From: a virus
Direction: 5' to 3' (one strand)
DNA: 56,253 nt
IMG/VR virus record: IMGVR_UViG_3300025154_000119
Span: 1 to 56,253 of that record
The stretch's first letter is position 1. Each line of letters begins with the position of its first letter. The translations under genes were made by a program, and so were the position numbers. Under the pieces are notes generated by a model, which worked only from the letters and a program-made list of their open reading frames with translations, was not told the origin of the DNA and made no database searches. Positions 34,401-40,645 of the stretch are shown in pieces.

Positions 34401-37372
34401 TAACAGAATTAAAAAGCCCAGAGAATAAGACTATAATCGTTGCTATTTATTTAAACCAGCGCAACAAGCGGCACGAAGTTAACGCCATTGGCAGCCTATA
34501 TGGTAAAGACAAGGATCCTTGGTTTGTTGACCAGATTAAAGAGGGTAGGCTTAGATATATAAACAAAAAAAAGAGCAACCGATGGTCTCAATCCGCCGGG
34601 CTCCAATTGCCCCTGGAGGAGACCACCAATGGCTCTTCTAACCGGAAGATACTGTTTGATCACGATATTGTCAAGCCAAAAACTCAATATTCAGGCACCA
34701 ACCCCAGAACCAATAACGATCCCTTCGCCGAAGAAAACCGACGCCTCCGGGAGCAGGACAAAACCCTTTGGGAGAAAGCGGGCAAAGTCCTAAAGCGCCA
34801 ACTTGCCCCGGGCGGTCTTCTCCCCGATGAAGTGTTCTCGGAAAAGATCAAGCGCGACTCAGAGTTCAACGTGGTCGAGATGGATACCGAGCGGCTTGTA
34901 GTAGCCTTTGAGCGGGCAGTCAAGAAGGATTACGGGAAAACGTTTCAAGGTTTGCCGTTCGCAAAGCAAAAGGAACTTGCAGATGCCCTCGCCGGGAAGG
35001 TGCCGGCCAACATGCCGGAAGGGACCAAAACGACTATCGTGGCCATGCGCCGGTACATTGACGGCCTGTCCCTTGATTATGCCGATATCCTCTTTAAGCA
35101 GGCCGAACAGATAGCGCGAGACGGTAAAAACGACGCGGCCGCCGCGGCGAAAGTGGATCTCCTCAACACCATTGCAGGGAATGTGGGGCAATACGTTCAT
35201 CGGTCGTACCGGGTGTTTGATGATAAGAATTGGTTTAAGAAGGTTCCGACCGAAATCATCAACGATGCCAGGCTTGCCCTGCGCGACCAATACATGGAAA
35301 AAGGCGAAACCCAAAAAGACGCCGATACCATGGCGGATCGGGCCATCAACAAGATTTTGAAGACCGGAACCGCTTTCGACAGTATGGAAAGCTTCATCAA
35401 AGAATCTAAGCTTGGCGCCAAGGACTTGAGCGTCTTGAAACGGAGGAAGGATATCTCCCCGGAGATCCGGGCGCTACTCGGGCAGCACATCGACCCGCGG
35501 GTGAACTTCGCCAAGACCGCCACCAAAATGGGGCGGCTGGTTTGGAATCAGCGGTTCCTTGACAAGATCCGCGAGACCGGTATGGGAGTTTTTCTGTTCG
35601 AGGATGAAAATGCGCCGGCCGGGGCCACCAAGCAGATCGCAGCCGATCAATCAGAAACTTATTCCCCGCTGAATGGCCTTTGGACCTTTCCGGAAATAGA
35701 CCAAGCATTCAAAGATGCCCTCGGCAAAGAGCAGATGCCGGACTGGTTGCGAACCATCGTTCAGGTTAACGGCGCCATAAAATTCGGGAAAACGGTCCTG
35801 TCTCCAACTACGGCGGCCAGAAACTGGCAATCCGCCATGTTCTTTGCGCTGGCAAACGGCCATTTCAACATGACCCACATGGCAAAGTCGATAACCTCAT
35901 TGCAGGAATATTTCAACGCGAACGGAAGCGACGCCAAATTCCAGTATCTCAGAAAACTGAAGCAGCTCGGGGTGGTTTACGACTCCCCTTATGCCGGCGA
36001 GATGATGCGCCTTTTGGCTGATAGCCAAATGGCAGATGATCTGATCCGGGGTACCGGCCATAGGACCCTTAAAAACATGATAGGGTACGCCCAAAAATTC
36101 TATCAGTTCGGGGATGATTTTTGGAAAATTATCGGATTCGAGAACGAAAAAACGGCCTTTATGCGGACCGGTATGGATGAGGCGGAGGCCGAGAAGGAAG
36201 CGGCCGAGCGTATCCGGAACACCTACCCGACTTACAGCATGGTTGGGAAAGCAATCAAATCCCTCGCCAGGTTTCCCCTGGTGGGCACCTTCGTAAGTTT
36301 TCCAGCGGAGATCATCCGCACCCAGGCGAACATGCTTAGCTATGTCGCCCAGGATTTCAAAACGCCCGGGCGGAAAAAGATGGCGCTCAGGCGGATGGCT
36401 GGAATGGCCATATCGGCCGGCGCGATTTATGCGCTCCAAGCGGTATCAAAGGTAATTTTGAGCGTCGATGACGAAGAAGACGAGGCGACGAGAAAGCTTG
36501 CGGCGCCATGGCAACGGAACTCTAATCTTTGGTATCTGAACAGGGAAAAGGACGGATCGCTTCGCTATATCGATCTGAGTTTCCTTGACCCATACGGATA
36601 CTGGAAGCGGCCGATAACGGCGATACTCCGGGAACAGCCTTGGGAGCAGAAATATGCCGATGTGGCGAAAGAAACACTTGGGCCTTTTCTTGGGACAGAT
36701 ATTCTTGCCGGGGCAATCCTTGAGGTTTTTACCAACAAGCGCTTCGACACTAAAACCAAAATTTACAAAGAAAGCGATTTTATGCCCGGGCAAACTGCCG
36801 ACATCGCCAAGCACCTTGCACAAAAGCTTCAGCCAGGCATTATGACAAATGCCATGCGAACGTACAAAGCAATCGACGGCCAGGTCTCCCCTTCCGGGAA
36901 AAAATATAACCTTGAAGATGAAATGATGGCGCTTGTCGGTTGGAGATTCACAACGGCAGATCCGAAAATCGCCCTTTATTACCGGGTATTCGAATTTAAC
37001 GACGCCAAAAAAGAAGCCTCAAGCGGCCTCTACCGGGTTCTCAGGGATAAAAACGCAGTCGATAAAGAGGCCATTAAAGACGCTTACGTCTACACCACAA
37101 AGCTCCGCAAAAAAGCATATGCTGAAATGGCCGGGCTGATTCATGCTGCGGAAAAAAGCGGTATGACCGATCCCCAAATTATCTCCGTTCTGCGAGCAGG
37201 CAATATTTCAAAAACTGATATCGCGGCCTTAATGATGGGCAATACCGCCGCTTGGAAGATGAGCCCTCAGAGTATAAAAAACGATGCCAAAAAGAGCGAG
37301 GTTCTTTTCGGAACCGGCGGCGAAACGCTGAAGCGGTACCAACAGCTTCTTGAAATATCGCAAGCAAAATAA
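28481..37372 (+). CDS. Giant phage polyvalent protein (2963 aa)
   Basis: This one frame is 16% of the window. Visible regions: acidic FDxW motifs (residues 3-60 and ~572); hydrophobic/Gly-rich helices (~229-400); a DdrB-type ParB domain (~883-1075, with GNGRSIALRKAF); a RadC/JAB-like metallopeptidase fold (~1360-1500; HNHPSG at 1450-1455, then SDQD); a zincin (HEAYHH, 1769-1774); a MuF C-terminal-like domain (~1870-2047); and an LPD38-like region (~2420-2700; VLSPTTAARNWQSAMFFALA). Such proteins are thought to be packaged and injected with the DNA. The second ATG (28484) fits GGAG better. Which activities are real is unknown. Confidence 0.88.
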   Translation: MMPDIFDEWYAEIAPPAAPSTPARSTFDDWWGSPAEPAVEPVPQKITDADLDQWAAEVEPSFMDNLAAAPVEALKGWVRGANSIPESAGAAMEYAGRRLETTPEEQIQNGINRLNPNQQGEIINKMIDWSRPGVDEDASFNRAAKQTIEKYAPISALRGAAMDAGNAIAPHLIDAGRATSDYYKDMASGYKADASFENKNLWDNPDLLLNPAWWSSSTAEMMPQLIATLIPAAGIQSAVTRVGASLIPQTVEASARLVKLGRFIGAAGGGAAGGGMEATQTYRDVLETTGNEKEAARAAEFMGVASSILNTVGNAEILEYAGKSFLKKVGRGFVVEGASEGLEEPADVSGRMLSKIINGEDLPDDVANLYLDSLKSALTVFPIAGVTGAAGAAGTHFKSKGAAVNLLESKAADTDLAAQLRATVADAPVGDGTIPLDTPAPPGGFGFPVQDQAEMDAMEQDIIRQRQTALAGPEIQATPLQVQNQAKIDRYAADQAAAEQDQIRQAQQAQGLGKTGEVLGQGVDQARQTQELLYRAGGLPVPEQTPNRLALPFPDSIDPNAIPLPYDDTTYDSIFDQWEAEEEMEAPTGARTAIPMDKRQVGFETVGESYPYSSGDSTPVTERPNMALLAGPPVPDSKVAPVGMSAPESPKPETKKEKSRREYNEFVSGLSEQQLEKVKGLIPDTEPDLPGSVLLKIKAKLKADPPGAEAVTEPVMADSINQPSNKDVEESWDVGVAAPVVGVEASSKVEPPKATRFPQSHVDDLYAKNIIHPVADAQQSTEIETDPARVQEIKNSIAEGEIILKSGKTISGKRMLPEQLAAVQRAVDSSYLKIGGKAPQKTTEGGDANVQTEGQGQTQALPKIKSGPQEVTDPTTPPAESIPGGGSKNIVKGKQGTAYTQKNDPVGFHYAVVDADDLVVSHDAEFHKNEAYPQELQPRDRDRSALRLQVEKIANTINPARLGQSAGVSSGAPIVGPDMVVESGNGRSIALRKAFALGKGEAYRKFLADNAEDFGVNPDEIGSIKNPVLVRVRADSKMDRANFAKEANRDEIARMSPLEQAISDAELITDDDISMFKPSDDGAISPHANSAFVKRFFTKMGGNESAGLMTDDGRITKTGLDRLQAAVFAKAYADKNIVELQAEEAHPDIKTIINALNIAAGEFAKARSNGDAFNALDITSDIVEAAKIVRRSRNEKTTVSQIVNQKDMFSKRSVESEVLAQFFDNNIRRGKHMGTALKKMAETIKNDLQNRNQLDMFGKKLKITKQDAITRGIEYADAERDNGQRQKGLFDSSFDEGNRGDQQGKLERSSSGNPERVVDGGVNERSNSYQTVLEKPTQLSFDFKPSKREGNKTGAVLPVSNPARVRMSTTGDIHAAGTVVRDSADAAALLAHIRKAAQENLYFVTTDKDGLVLEIHRYSKGEKASAAFNSIEATGGILRIPRAAHTYMVHNHPSGTLFRSNLLEDSSGASDQDVLALKRLSSNLGLKGISAHGLIIEGTTYTDFTPGSDYERKPIRATIRKVKLPVKERIFKYSAQPSGQQEMLNSPEKVAEVIKNKYGDKDGLMFLNTGLFDVGFMPWPKGENQRVAVAKIISEAEQLNARGFVVNLSEISPERMQFIKDVAAGTRLELFDVIESGDSFYRKDTWRLSGSAVSSEEASIDRLNSIEDRPLYSTSPLSPQSGITLKDVRDMFPGMAVTDSGYGKFTLTNPAGKAITVETVSRIGIDDGAFEISYQRKPTSEEKARGAAGSYQNGTIKISKSGDRWSLAHEAYHHLEASGMISAGDILVLNEAVKKAGGRATEEARARFVEDMRYKRDSVSGRLRKLLHKIRDLIDGFVNLFRRTAKGVIRDIESGSISKGEISNSQMTAAAPAYQIKTDFSKQLDDFISRGETGQRNYGELITVGWTPDVLLALGAKKYPVTMSPKVAIKILNDREDRRGIPVETLKQIPEAIADPIMVFDSKTAPKGQSLVVVTELKSPENKTIIVAIYLNQRNKRHEVNAIGSLYGKDKDPWFVDQIKEGRLRYINKKKSNRWSQSAGLQLPLEETTNGSSNRKILFDHDIVKPKTQYSGTNPRTNNDPFAEENRRLREQDKTLWEKAGKVLKRQLAPGGLLPDEVFSEKIKRDSEFNVVEMDTERLVVAFERAVKKDYGKTFQGLPFAKQKELADALAGKVPANMPEGTKTTIVAMRRYIDGLSLDYADILFKQAEQIARDGKNDAAAAAKVDLLNTIAGNVGQYVHRSYRVFDDKNWFKKVPTEIINDARLALRDQYMEKGETQKDADTMADRAINKILKTGTAFDSMESFIKESKLGAKDLSVLKRRKDISPEIRALLGQHIDPRVNFAKTATKMGRLVWNQRFLDKIRETGMGVFLFEDENAPAGATKQIAADQSETYSPLNGLWTFPEIDQAFKDALGKEQMPDWLRTIVQVNGAIKFGKTVLSPTTAARNWQSAMFFALANGHFNMTHMAKSITSLQEYFNANGSDAKFQYLRKLKQLGVVYDSPYAGEMMRLLADSQMADDLIRGTGHRTLKNMIGYAQKFYQFGDDFWKIIGFENEKTAFMRTGMDEAEAEKEAAERIRNTYPTYSMVGKAIKSLARFPLVGTFVSFPAEIIRTQANMLSYVAQDFKTPGRKKMALRRMAGMAISAGAIYALQAVSKVILSVDDEEDEATRKLAAPWQRNSNLWYLNREKDGSLRYIDLSFLDPYGYWKRPITAILREQPWEQKYADVAKETLGPFLGTDILAGAILEVFTNKRFDTKTKIYKESDFMPGQTADIAKHLAQKLQPGIMTNAMRTYKAIDGQVSPSGKKYNLEDEMMALVGWRFTTADPKIALYYRVFEFNDAKKEASSGLYRVLRDKNAVDKEAIKDAYVYTTKLRKKAYAEMAGLIHAAEKSGMTDPQIISVLRAGNISKTDIAALMMGNTAAWKMSPQSIKNDAKKSEVLFGTGGETLKRYQQLLEISQAK
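31026..31073 (+). CDS. Out-of-frame 15-aa basic ORF with perfect SD inside the polyvalent gene
   Basis: AAGGAGGTGATG lies just upstream of an ATG at 31026 that opens a short frame, MSKQKGKGKPKPCRK, +1 to the host gene. The host frame here is a Gly/Gln/Thr-rich linker just before the DdrB-ParB domain. The full anti-SD complement is notable inside a coding region. It may be a translated micro-ORF, a fossil of a former gene boundary, or chance. Confidence 0.25.
   Translation: MSKQKGKGKPKPCRK
32304..32447 (+). CDS. Out-of-frame 47-aa nested ORF in the polyvalent gene
   Basis: ATG at 32304 follows GAGGA by 8 bases. The frame (+1 to the main gene) reads QTPKEITDNDKRVYLIAVLT then KAIEETNKENSN and ends IPKEWLTEV. 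It has normal codon choice and a protein-like amphipathic composition. The main frame over the same bases reads as a Gly/Arg/Gln/Ser-rich linker with clustered CGA and GGA codons between the ParB-like and RadC-like domains. Either an expressed overlapping gene or a formerly separate gene that was read through. Confidence 0.35.
   Translation: MQTPKEITDNDKRVYLIAVLTKAIEETNKENSNDPPLEIPKEWLTEV
32448..32660 (+). CDS. Out-of-frame 70-aa nested ORF directly after the previous one
   Basis: The ATG at 32448 abuts the stop of the 47-aa nested ORF, with GGAGGTG (32438-32444) as SD. The first ~45 residues look plausible (MSDPIPIKPYLKNQPNSPLI ...), but the last ~25 are a Pro-rich shadow of the RadC-like domain. 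It may be the remains of a gene start that was fused out of frame. Low confidence as an expressed gene. Confidence 0.22.
   Translation: MSDPIPIKPYLKNQPNSPLISNHQNAKVIRPELFFRYRIRPESECQRLGTYTPPEPWCGIPPTPPPFLPI
34629..34793 (+). CDS. Weak out-of-frame 54-aa nested ORF after the MuF-C region
   Basis: ATG at 34629 is preceded by GGAGG (34615-34619), again at a domain boundary and again in the +1 frame. The product (MALLTGRYCLITILSSQKL..., Pro/Lys-rich end) is less protein-like than the 47-aa ORF. Listed because it repeats the position pattern. Confidence 0.13.
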   Translation: MALLTGRYCLITILSSQKLNIQAPTPEPITIPSPKKTDASGSRTKPFGRKRAKS

Positions 37373-37396
37373 AGCTCCGTCCTTCAAAATTTACAC

Positions 37397-37406
37397 ATAG
37401 CGCTAT
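37397..37406. promoter_or_regulatory. ATAGCGCTAT palindrome, copy 3
   Basis: Third copy of the 10-bp palindrome, in the gap between the polyvalent gene and the lysis genes, about 80 bp before the endolysin start. Confidence 0.45.
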
Positions 37407-37485
37407 TTAAAATCGATGTGGTTGCTATGATTATTTATCAAAATATATGTTGGCAAAAAACCGCACCAAAGAGGGCGATAATATC

Positions 37486-37980
37486 ATGGTAACCAACTTT
37501 GAATACGCCATAAAAAACCTGCTGGCGGATGAGGGCGGGTATGTGAACGACCCAGCCGACCCCGGTGGGGAAACGAAATTTGGTATCAGTAAACGGGCCT
37601 ACCCCAACGAGGACATTAAAAACCTTACTGAAGTCAGAGCCAGGGAGATCTACCGCCGGGACTATTGGAACAAACTTAACGGCGATGCCATACTCTCACC
37701 GGAAAAAGCGAGCGCGGTTCTTAGCGCATGTGTCAATTTTGGTGTGGCGAACGGGGTCAAACTCGCCCAAAAAGCGGCCGGTGTACCGCGTGATGGCGAG
37801 ATGGGTGGCCAAAGCGTTCGGAGAGTCAACGACATGGATCTTGATACCTTTTTAGCTCGGTTTGCCATCGCTATGATCGAGCGCTACACTCGGATTTGCC
37901 GGGGGAATCCATCGCAGATAAAATATTTTCTCGGGTGGGTTAACCGGGCTTTGCGAGTTTCCGGAATGGTGGCCCAATGA
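37486..37980 (+). CDS. GH108-type endolysin
   Basis: From the ATG at 37486 the protein is 164 aa. LLADEGGYVNDPADPGGETK with FGIS is the glycoside hydrolase family 108 signature, with catalytic Glu16 in EGGY. YRRDYWNKL and a C-terminal PG_binding_3-like region (ASAVLSACVNFGVANG, FLARFAIAMIERY) follow. It cleaves peptidoglycan at lysis. No signal peptide is seen, so release needs the holin. The in-frame ATG at 37447 is less likely, since GAGG precedes only 37486. The next gene overlaps by four bases. Confidence 0.9.
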   Translation: MVTNFEYAIKNLLADEGGYVNDPADPGGETKFGISKRAYPNEDIKNLTEVRAREIYRRDYWNKLNGDAILSPEKASAVLSACVNFGVANGVKLAQKAAGVPRDGEMGGQSVRRVNDMDLDTFLARFAIAMIERYTRICRGNPSQIKYFLGWVNRALRVSGMVAQ

Positions 37981-38300
37981 CCGAAGAGCTTTCAGGACAA
38001 CTTCTTTTGGTGGAGATCCATACCAAGCTGAAAGGCTTGATAGACCGGTTTGACATAGTGTCCCAAGGTGATGGGTTTCCCCGGTGTGTGAATCGCGATG
38101 GGCGAATTCGCAGACTTGAACAGGATGTCATTGCTATGAAAAAGGAAAAAGCGGATGCAGATGCAATTGCTCCGCTTCAGAGCGATCTTGAAGCAATGAA
38201 AAAACGCAAAGCTGATTTTGATACATGGCTGATGCGGCTTACGTGGGCCGCTATTTTACTCGGGATGATCAAGATGGCGTTTTTTTCGGCTGGGGAGTGA
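37977..38300 (+). CDS. Coiled-coil protein with C-terminal membrane span (lysis module)
   Basis: The 107-aa product has a long coiled coil (residues ~38-78, IRRLEQDVIAMKKEKADADA) followed by one transmembrane segment (LTWAAILLGMIKMAFF) and a short tail. This is the layout of XhlA-like or related holin-associated proteins and of some inner-membrane spanins. It overlaps the endolysin gene (ATGA), placing it in the lysis cassette. Exact role is inferred. Confidence 0.65.
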   Translation: MTEELSGQLLLVEIHTKLKGLIDRFDIVSQGDGFPRCVNRDGRIRRLEQDVIAMKKEKADADAIAPLQSDLEAMKKRKADFDTWLMRLTWAAILLGMIKMAFFSAGE

Positions 38301-38307
38301 GTTGGAA

Positions 38308-38874
38308 ATGATAAACGAAGCAACATTCACAATGCCACTTGTGAGACCTGTTCTAAAACCTACGGTGGATCAAAACTGGTGGCAGTGCTTGAAAGAAATC
38401 CTATCACCAAGGCAATGGCAGTTGGAAGAAGCTTATGGGCTATGGGCTGAAAAACTTGGATGTTATGTGCTCGCTCCGAGTCCATTTGTTTTTGATTTTG
38501 CTTCAACGCCTAAAATTACATGGCCTATAATGCCACCGACTGGACTTCTTTTAATTGGATCAGTTTTTCACGATCCTGGTTACAGATATGGCGGGCTGTT
38601 TATCAAAACGCATTTGGATGATCCTTGGAGTTTCAATGCTTTCGATCGGAAAGAATTGGATGATCTCCTTAGGGATTTAACGATTCAGGTCAATTCGATT
38701 GGCGATCCCCCTGCACCTATTACAGCGCTTGCGAACTCTGCGTGGGGTGTGCTTAGAACGTGGGGGTACATTGCTTGGAACCGGTATAGGGAGCAAAACG
38801 CTTCTGCCAAAAAAGATTATCCAAAACTTTACGAGTCAGGGGTTTTCTCTGGCCCACTGGCTATGAATTATTAG
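38308..38874 (+). CDS. DUF1353 family protein
   Basis: Start set at the ATG 38308 (GGGGAG 11 bases upstream); a TTG at 38302 also lies in frame. The 188-aa product carries FVFDFASTPKITWPIMPPTG and SVFHDPGYRYGG, the conserved DUF1353 core: an Asp-Phe-Ala-S-P strand and HD(P/W)-Y motif with His/Asp likely to be metal-binding. DUF1353 genes are common in phage lysis/tail regions and are of unknown function. The C-terminal WGVLRTWGYIAWNRYRE is aromatic and basic and may touch membrane. Confidence 0.8.
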   Translation: MINEATFTMPLVRPVLKPTVDQNWWQCLKEILSPRQWQLEEAYGLWAEKLGCYVLAPSPFVFDFASTPKITWPIMPPTGLLLIGSVFHDPGYRYGGLFIKTHLDDPWSFNAFDRKELDDLLRDLTIQVNSIGDPPAPITALANSAWGVLRTWGYIAWNRYREQNASAKKDYPKLYESGVFSGPLAMNY

Positions 38875-38882
38875 GAGTCGTT

Positions 38883-39062
38883 ATGATCGAGCAACTTAAA
38901 GAACTCGCAGATAATTTCAATAATCAGTCGTTAATTATTATCTCTCTTTCGATAATTGCTGTTGACATAATGCATTTTCAGAACGGAGAAATCGCAATGC
39001 AGATTGTCAATACGATCGTTTCCGGGTTGCTTGGCATGGCTATGGGGAGGAGTGCGAAATGA
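38883..39062 (+). CDS. Small two-span holin-like protein (59 aa)
   Basis: AGGAG precedes the ATG at 38883. The product has two hydrophobic segments (SLIIISLSIIAVDIM and IVNTIVSGLLGMAMG) separated by a short loop and ends in a basic GRSAK. Size, two spans and position in the lysis cassette fit a class II/III holin. The stop overlaps the next gene (ATGA). Confidence 0.65.
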   Translation: MIEQLKELADNFNNQSLIIISLSIIAVDIMHFQNGEIAMQIVNTIVSGLLGMAMGRSAK

Positions 39063-39412
39063 AGACAACATTCTGGGCGGTATTTATGGCGTTAGTTTTT
39101 GCAGCAATACTTTGTTCCGTGCTTGCCATGTACGGATGCGCAAGCCATGCGGCCAGATACACCGGACTTGACGACCAAGGCAAGCCTTACACCATAGAGC
39201 TTACAGCAAAGCGCTTCATCATGGGGCAGGAGGTAAGCGGTTTTGCAGCTGAGTTCCCAGGTGGATATAAAGTTGGATTTGATGCTTCGAAATCAGATCC
39301 TGTAAAAACAATGGAGTCTTTCTTTCACGTTCTTGGACCAATACTTCAGGATTACATGGATCGGAGAAATGGAATGTCCTCGATGCGGAGCCCAAGCAAC
39401 CCTATTCAGTAG
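39059..39412 (+). CDS. Lipoprotein of the lysis module
   Basis: The 117-aa protein has a signal peptide (FWAVFMALVFAAILCSVLA) and lipobox AMYGC, so a lipoprotein with Cys ~27 at the mature N-terminus. It follows the holin-like gene with an ATGA overlap. Outer-membrane spanins (Rz1-like) are the usual lipoproteins here, but this one is larger and beta-rich rather than short and Pro-rich, so spanin function is only a guess. Confidence 0.65.
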   Translation: MKTTFWAVFMALVFAAILCSVLAMYGCASHAARYTGLDDQGKPYTIELTAKRFIMGQEVSGFAAEFPGGYKVGFDASKSDPVKTMESFFHVLGPILQDYMDRRNGMSSMRSPSNPIQ

Positions 39413-39548
39413 AGAGGAAATCTTTGAACTCAACGAGTACCTGCGAAAAAGACAAGGAACCTATGAAGACTGGCTCAAGCAACGTCAAATTGATAGAGAA
39501 GTCGAAAGCTCGACTCTTGAAACTTCTCAGGGAGTTGAAAGAGATTAA
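39369..39548 (+). CDS. Small Cys-pair protein (59 aa)
   Basis: Start set at 39369 (GGAGAA just upstream, inside the end of the lipoprotein gene). MECPRCGAQATLFSREEIFE starts with a CPRCG knuckle, followed by a charged helical segment (EYLRKRQGTYEDWLKQRQID). With only one CxxC it may dimerise around zinc. No family known. It overlaps the lipoprotein gene by about 44 bp in another frame. Confidence 0.5.
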   Translation: MECPRCGAQATLFSREEIFELNEYLRKRQGTYEDWLKQRQIDREVESSTLETSQGVERD

Positions 39549-39629
39549 CGAGGTAGCAAGCCGTGGAAACTAATTTTTTTGTGTGGTTCACTTGGAGACG
39601 ATGCATTGCGCTTGGCATAATCTTATCGC

Positions 39630-39821
39630 TTGCCATCTGTGAGTATTTACGTGGATAGCCAAAATTTCCGCGACTGCTACCTCGAAGGGTACCGGGTATC
39701 AGACCGGCCGGAACCCTGCAACACCTGTACGGTAGATTGCCAGTCCGGATATGAAAACTTGGTTTGTCGGGGGTGTGCGTGGAACCCGGAAAATAGAGGA
39801 GGAACGAAAAATGACACCTGA
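39630..39821 (+). CDS. Cys-rich 63-aa protein
   Basis: Seven cysteines occur within about 35 residues (RDCYLEGYRV ... PCNTCTVDCQSGY ... VCRGCAW), which suggests zinc binding or a disulfide-stabilised peptide. The start is uncertain: TTG at 39630 or GTG at 39639, neither with a strong SD. It overlaps the next gene's SD. Composition argues it is real; function unknown. Confidence 0.45.
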   Translation: MPSVSIYVDSQNFRDCYLEGYRVSDRPEPCNTCTVDCQSGYENLVCRGCAWNPENRGGTKNDT

Positions 39822-40254
39822 AGAAATAGCGTTAATAAAATCTGAACTATCCCGCTTCCCCGGTGCAGGGAATGACGTGATTGAGCGAGAGCTTAATAAA
39901 GAGGGGTCCGCGTTTGTAGAGACGTGGGCTACCGTGCCAATCTCAGAGCAAAAAATAAATGTCCACAAGGCCGTGCTCTTAGCCGCCATGACCTCTACGG
40001 AACGGGCTGGTCTAAGGATGGCACTTGCGGCTGATGAAGATTTCAAGATGCTCTACGAGGCCGCCGAGGAATTTACGATCAATCATCCCACCACGATAGC
40101 TATGATTAGTGGGCTTGTTGCGGGTATCGGCCTACGGCAGGAAGCTGCGACAGAAATTCTCAGACTCGGCCAACGGAAGATAAGTCGAGCCGAAGAGCTG
40201 ATTGGCAGGAAAATTACGCTGACAGAAGCTCAGGAGGTGATTGATCATGAGTAG
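39811..40254 (+). CDS. Hypothetical helical protein (147 aa)
   Basis: Start chosen at 39811 after GAGGAGG; an upstream in-frame ATG at 39751 lies inside the Cys-rich gene. The protein is helical (PEEIALIKSELSRFPGAGND ... AMTSTERAGLRMALAADEDF), with one weakly hydrophobic segment (TTIAMISGLVAGIGL). No family recognised. Lies between the lysis and fibre genes and overlaps the next start. Confidence 0.6.
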   Translation: MTPEEIALIKSELSRFPGAGNDVIERELNKEGSAFVETWATVPISEQKINVHKAVLLAAMTSTERAGLRMALAADEDFKMLYEAAEEFTINHPTTIAMISGLVAGIGLRQEAATEILRLGQRKISRAEELIGRKITLTEAQEVIDHE

Positions 40255-40645
40255 AGCATATGAGAGATATGGGACTCGGATTACAGCGCAGGCGAGCGAT
40301 GCAATAACAGCAAATGCATTTTCAGCCGGAAGTCTGACGCTCATTGACAAGGCCAGCGGCCAAAACGCGGACGGTGCTCAGTGGTTTGACGTTTATGTTG
40401 ACGTTACCAGCGCACCTGCTACCGCAGCGACGTGTGAGTTGTGGATTTCTGGAAGCTCGAATGGTACTGATGAAAGCGTTTATGAGTATGCTCTTTCGGT
40501 AGCAATACCAGTAACGGTTACAGACCAGTATCGGCTTGGAGTGCTCTATGGCACCCCTCAAGAATTTTACGCAAAAATCAAAGCGATCTCTTACGGGTTC
40601 ACCGCAACCCTTTATCTTACACCCGCTTGGATTGCGGATGCCTGA
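40247..40645 (+). CDS. Beta-rich structural protein (132 aa)
   Basis: Start set at the ATG 40247 (GGAGG 9 bases upstream); a TTG at 40241 is also in frame. The product alternates strands (SLTLIDKASGQNADG, QWFDVYVDVTSAPATAATCE, YEYALSVAIPVTV), typical of a small beta-sandwich virion protein. Its stop overlaps the fibre gene start (TGATG), suggesting they are made together and may interact. Confidence 0.6.
   Translation: MSRAYERYGTRITAQASDAITANAFSAGSLTLIDKASGQNADGAQWFDVYVDVTSAPATAATCELWISGSSNGTDESVYEYALSVAIPVTVTDQYRLGVLYGTPQEFYAKIKAISYGFTATLYLTPAWIADA

Noticed and set aside
39562-39658. Possible ~31-aa membrane peptide starting at a GTG
   Set aside because: The reading frame could not be fixed with certainty across the line and the evidence is only a hydrophobic run.
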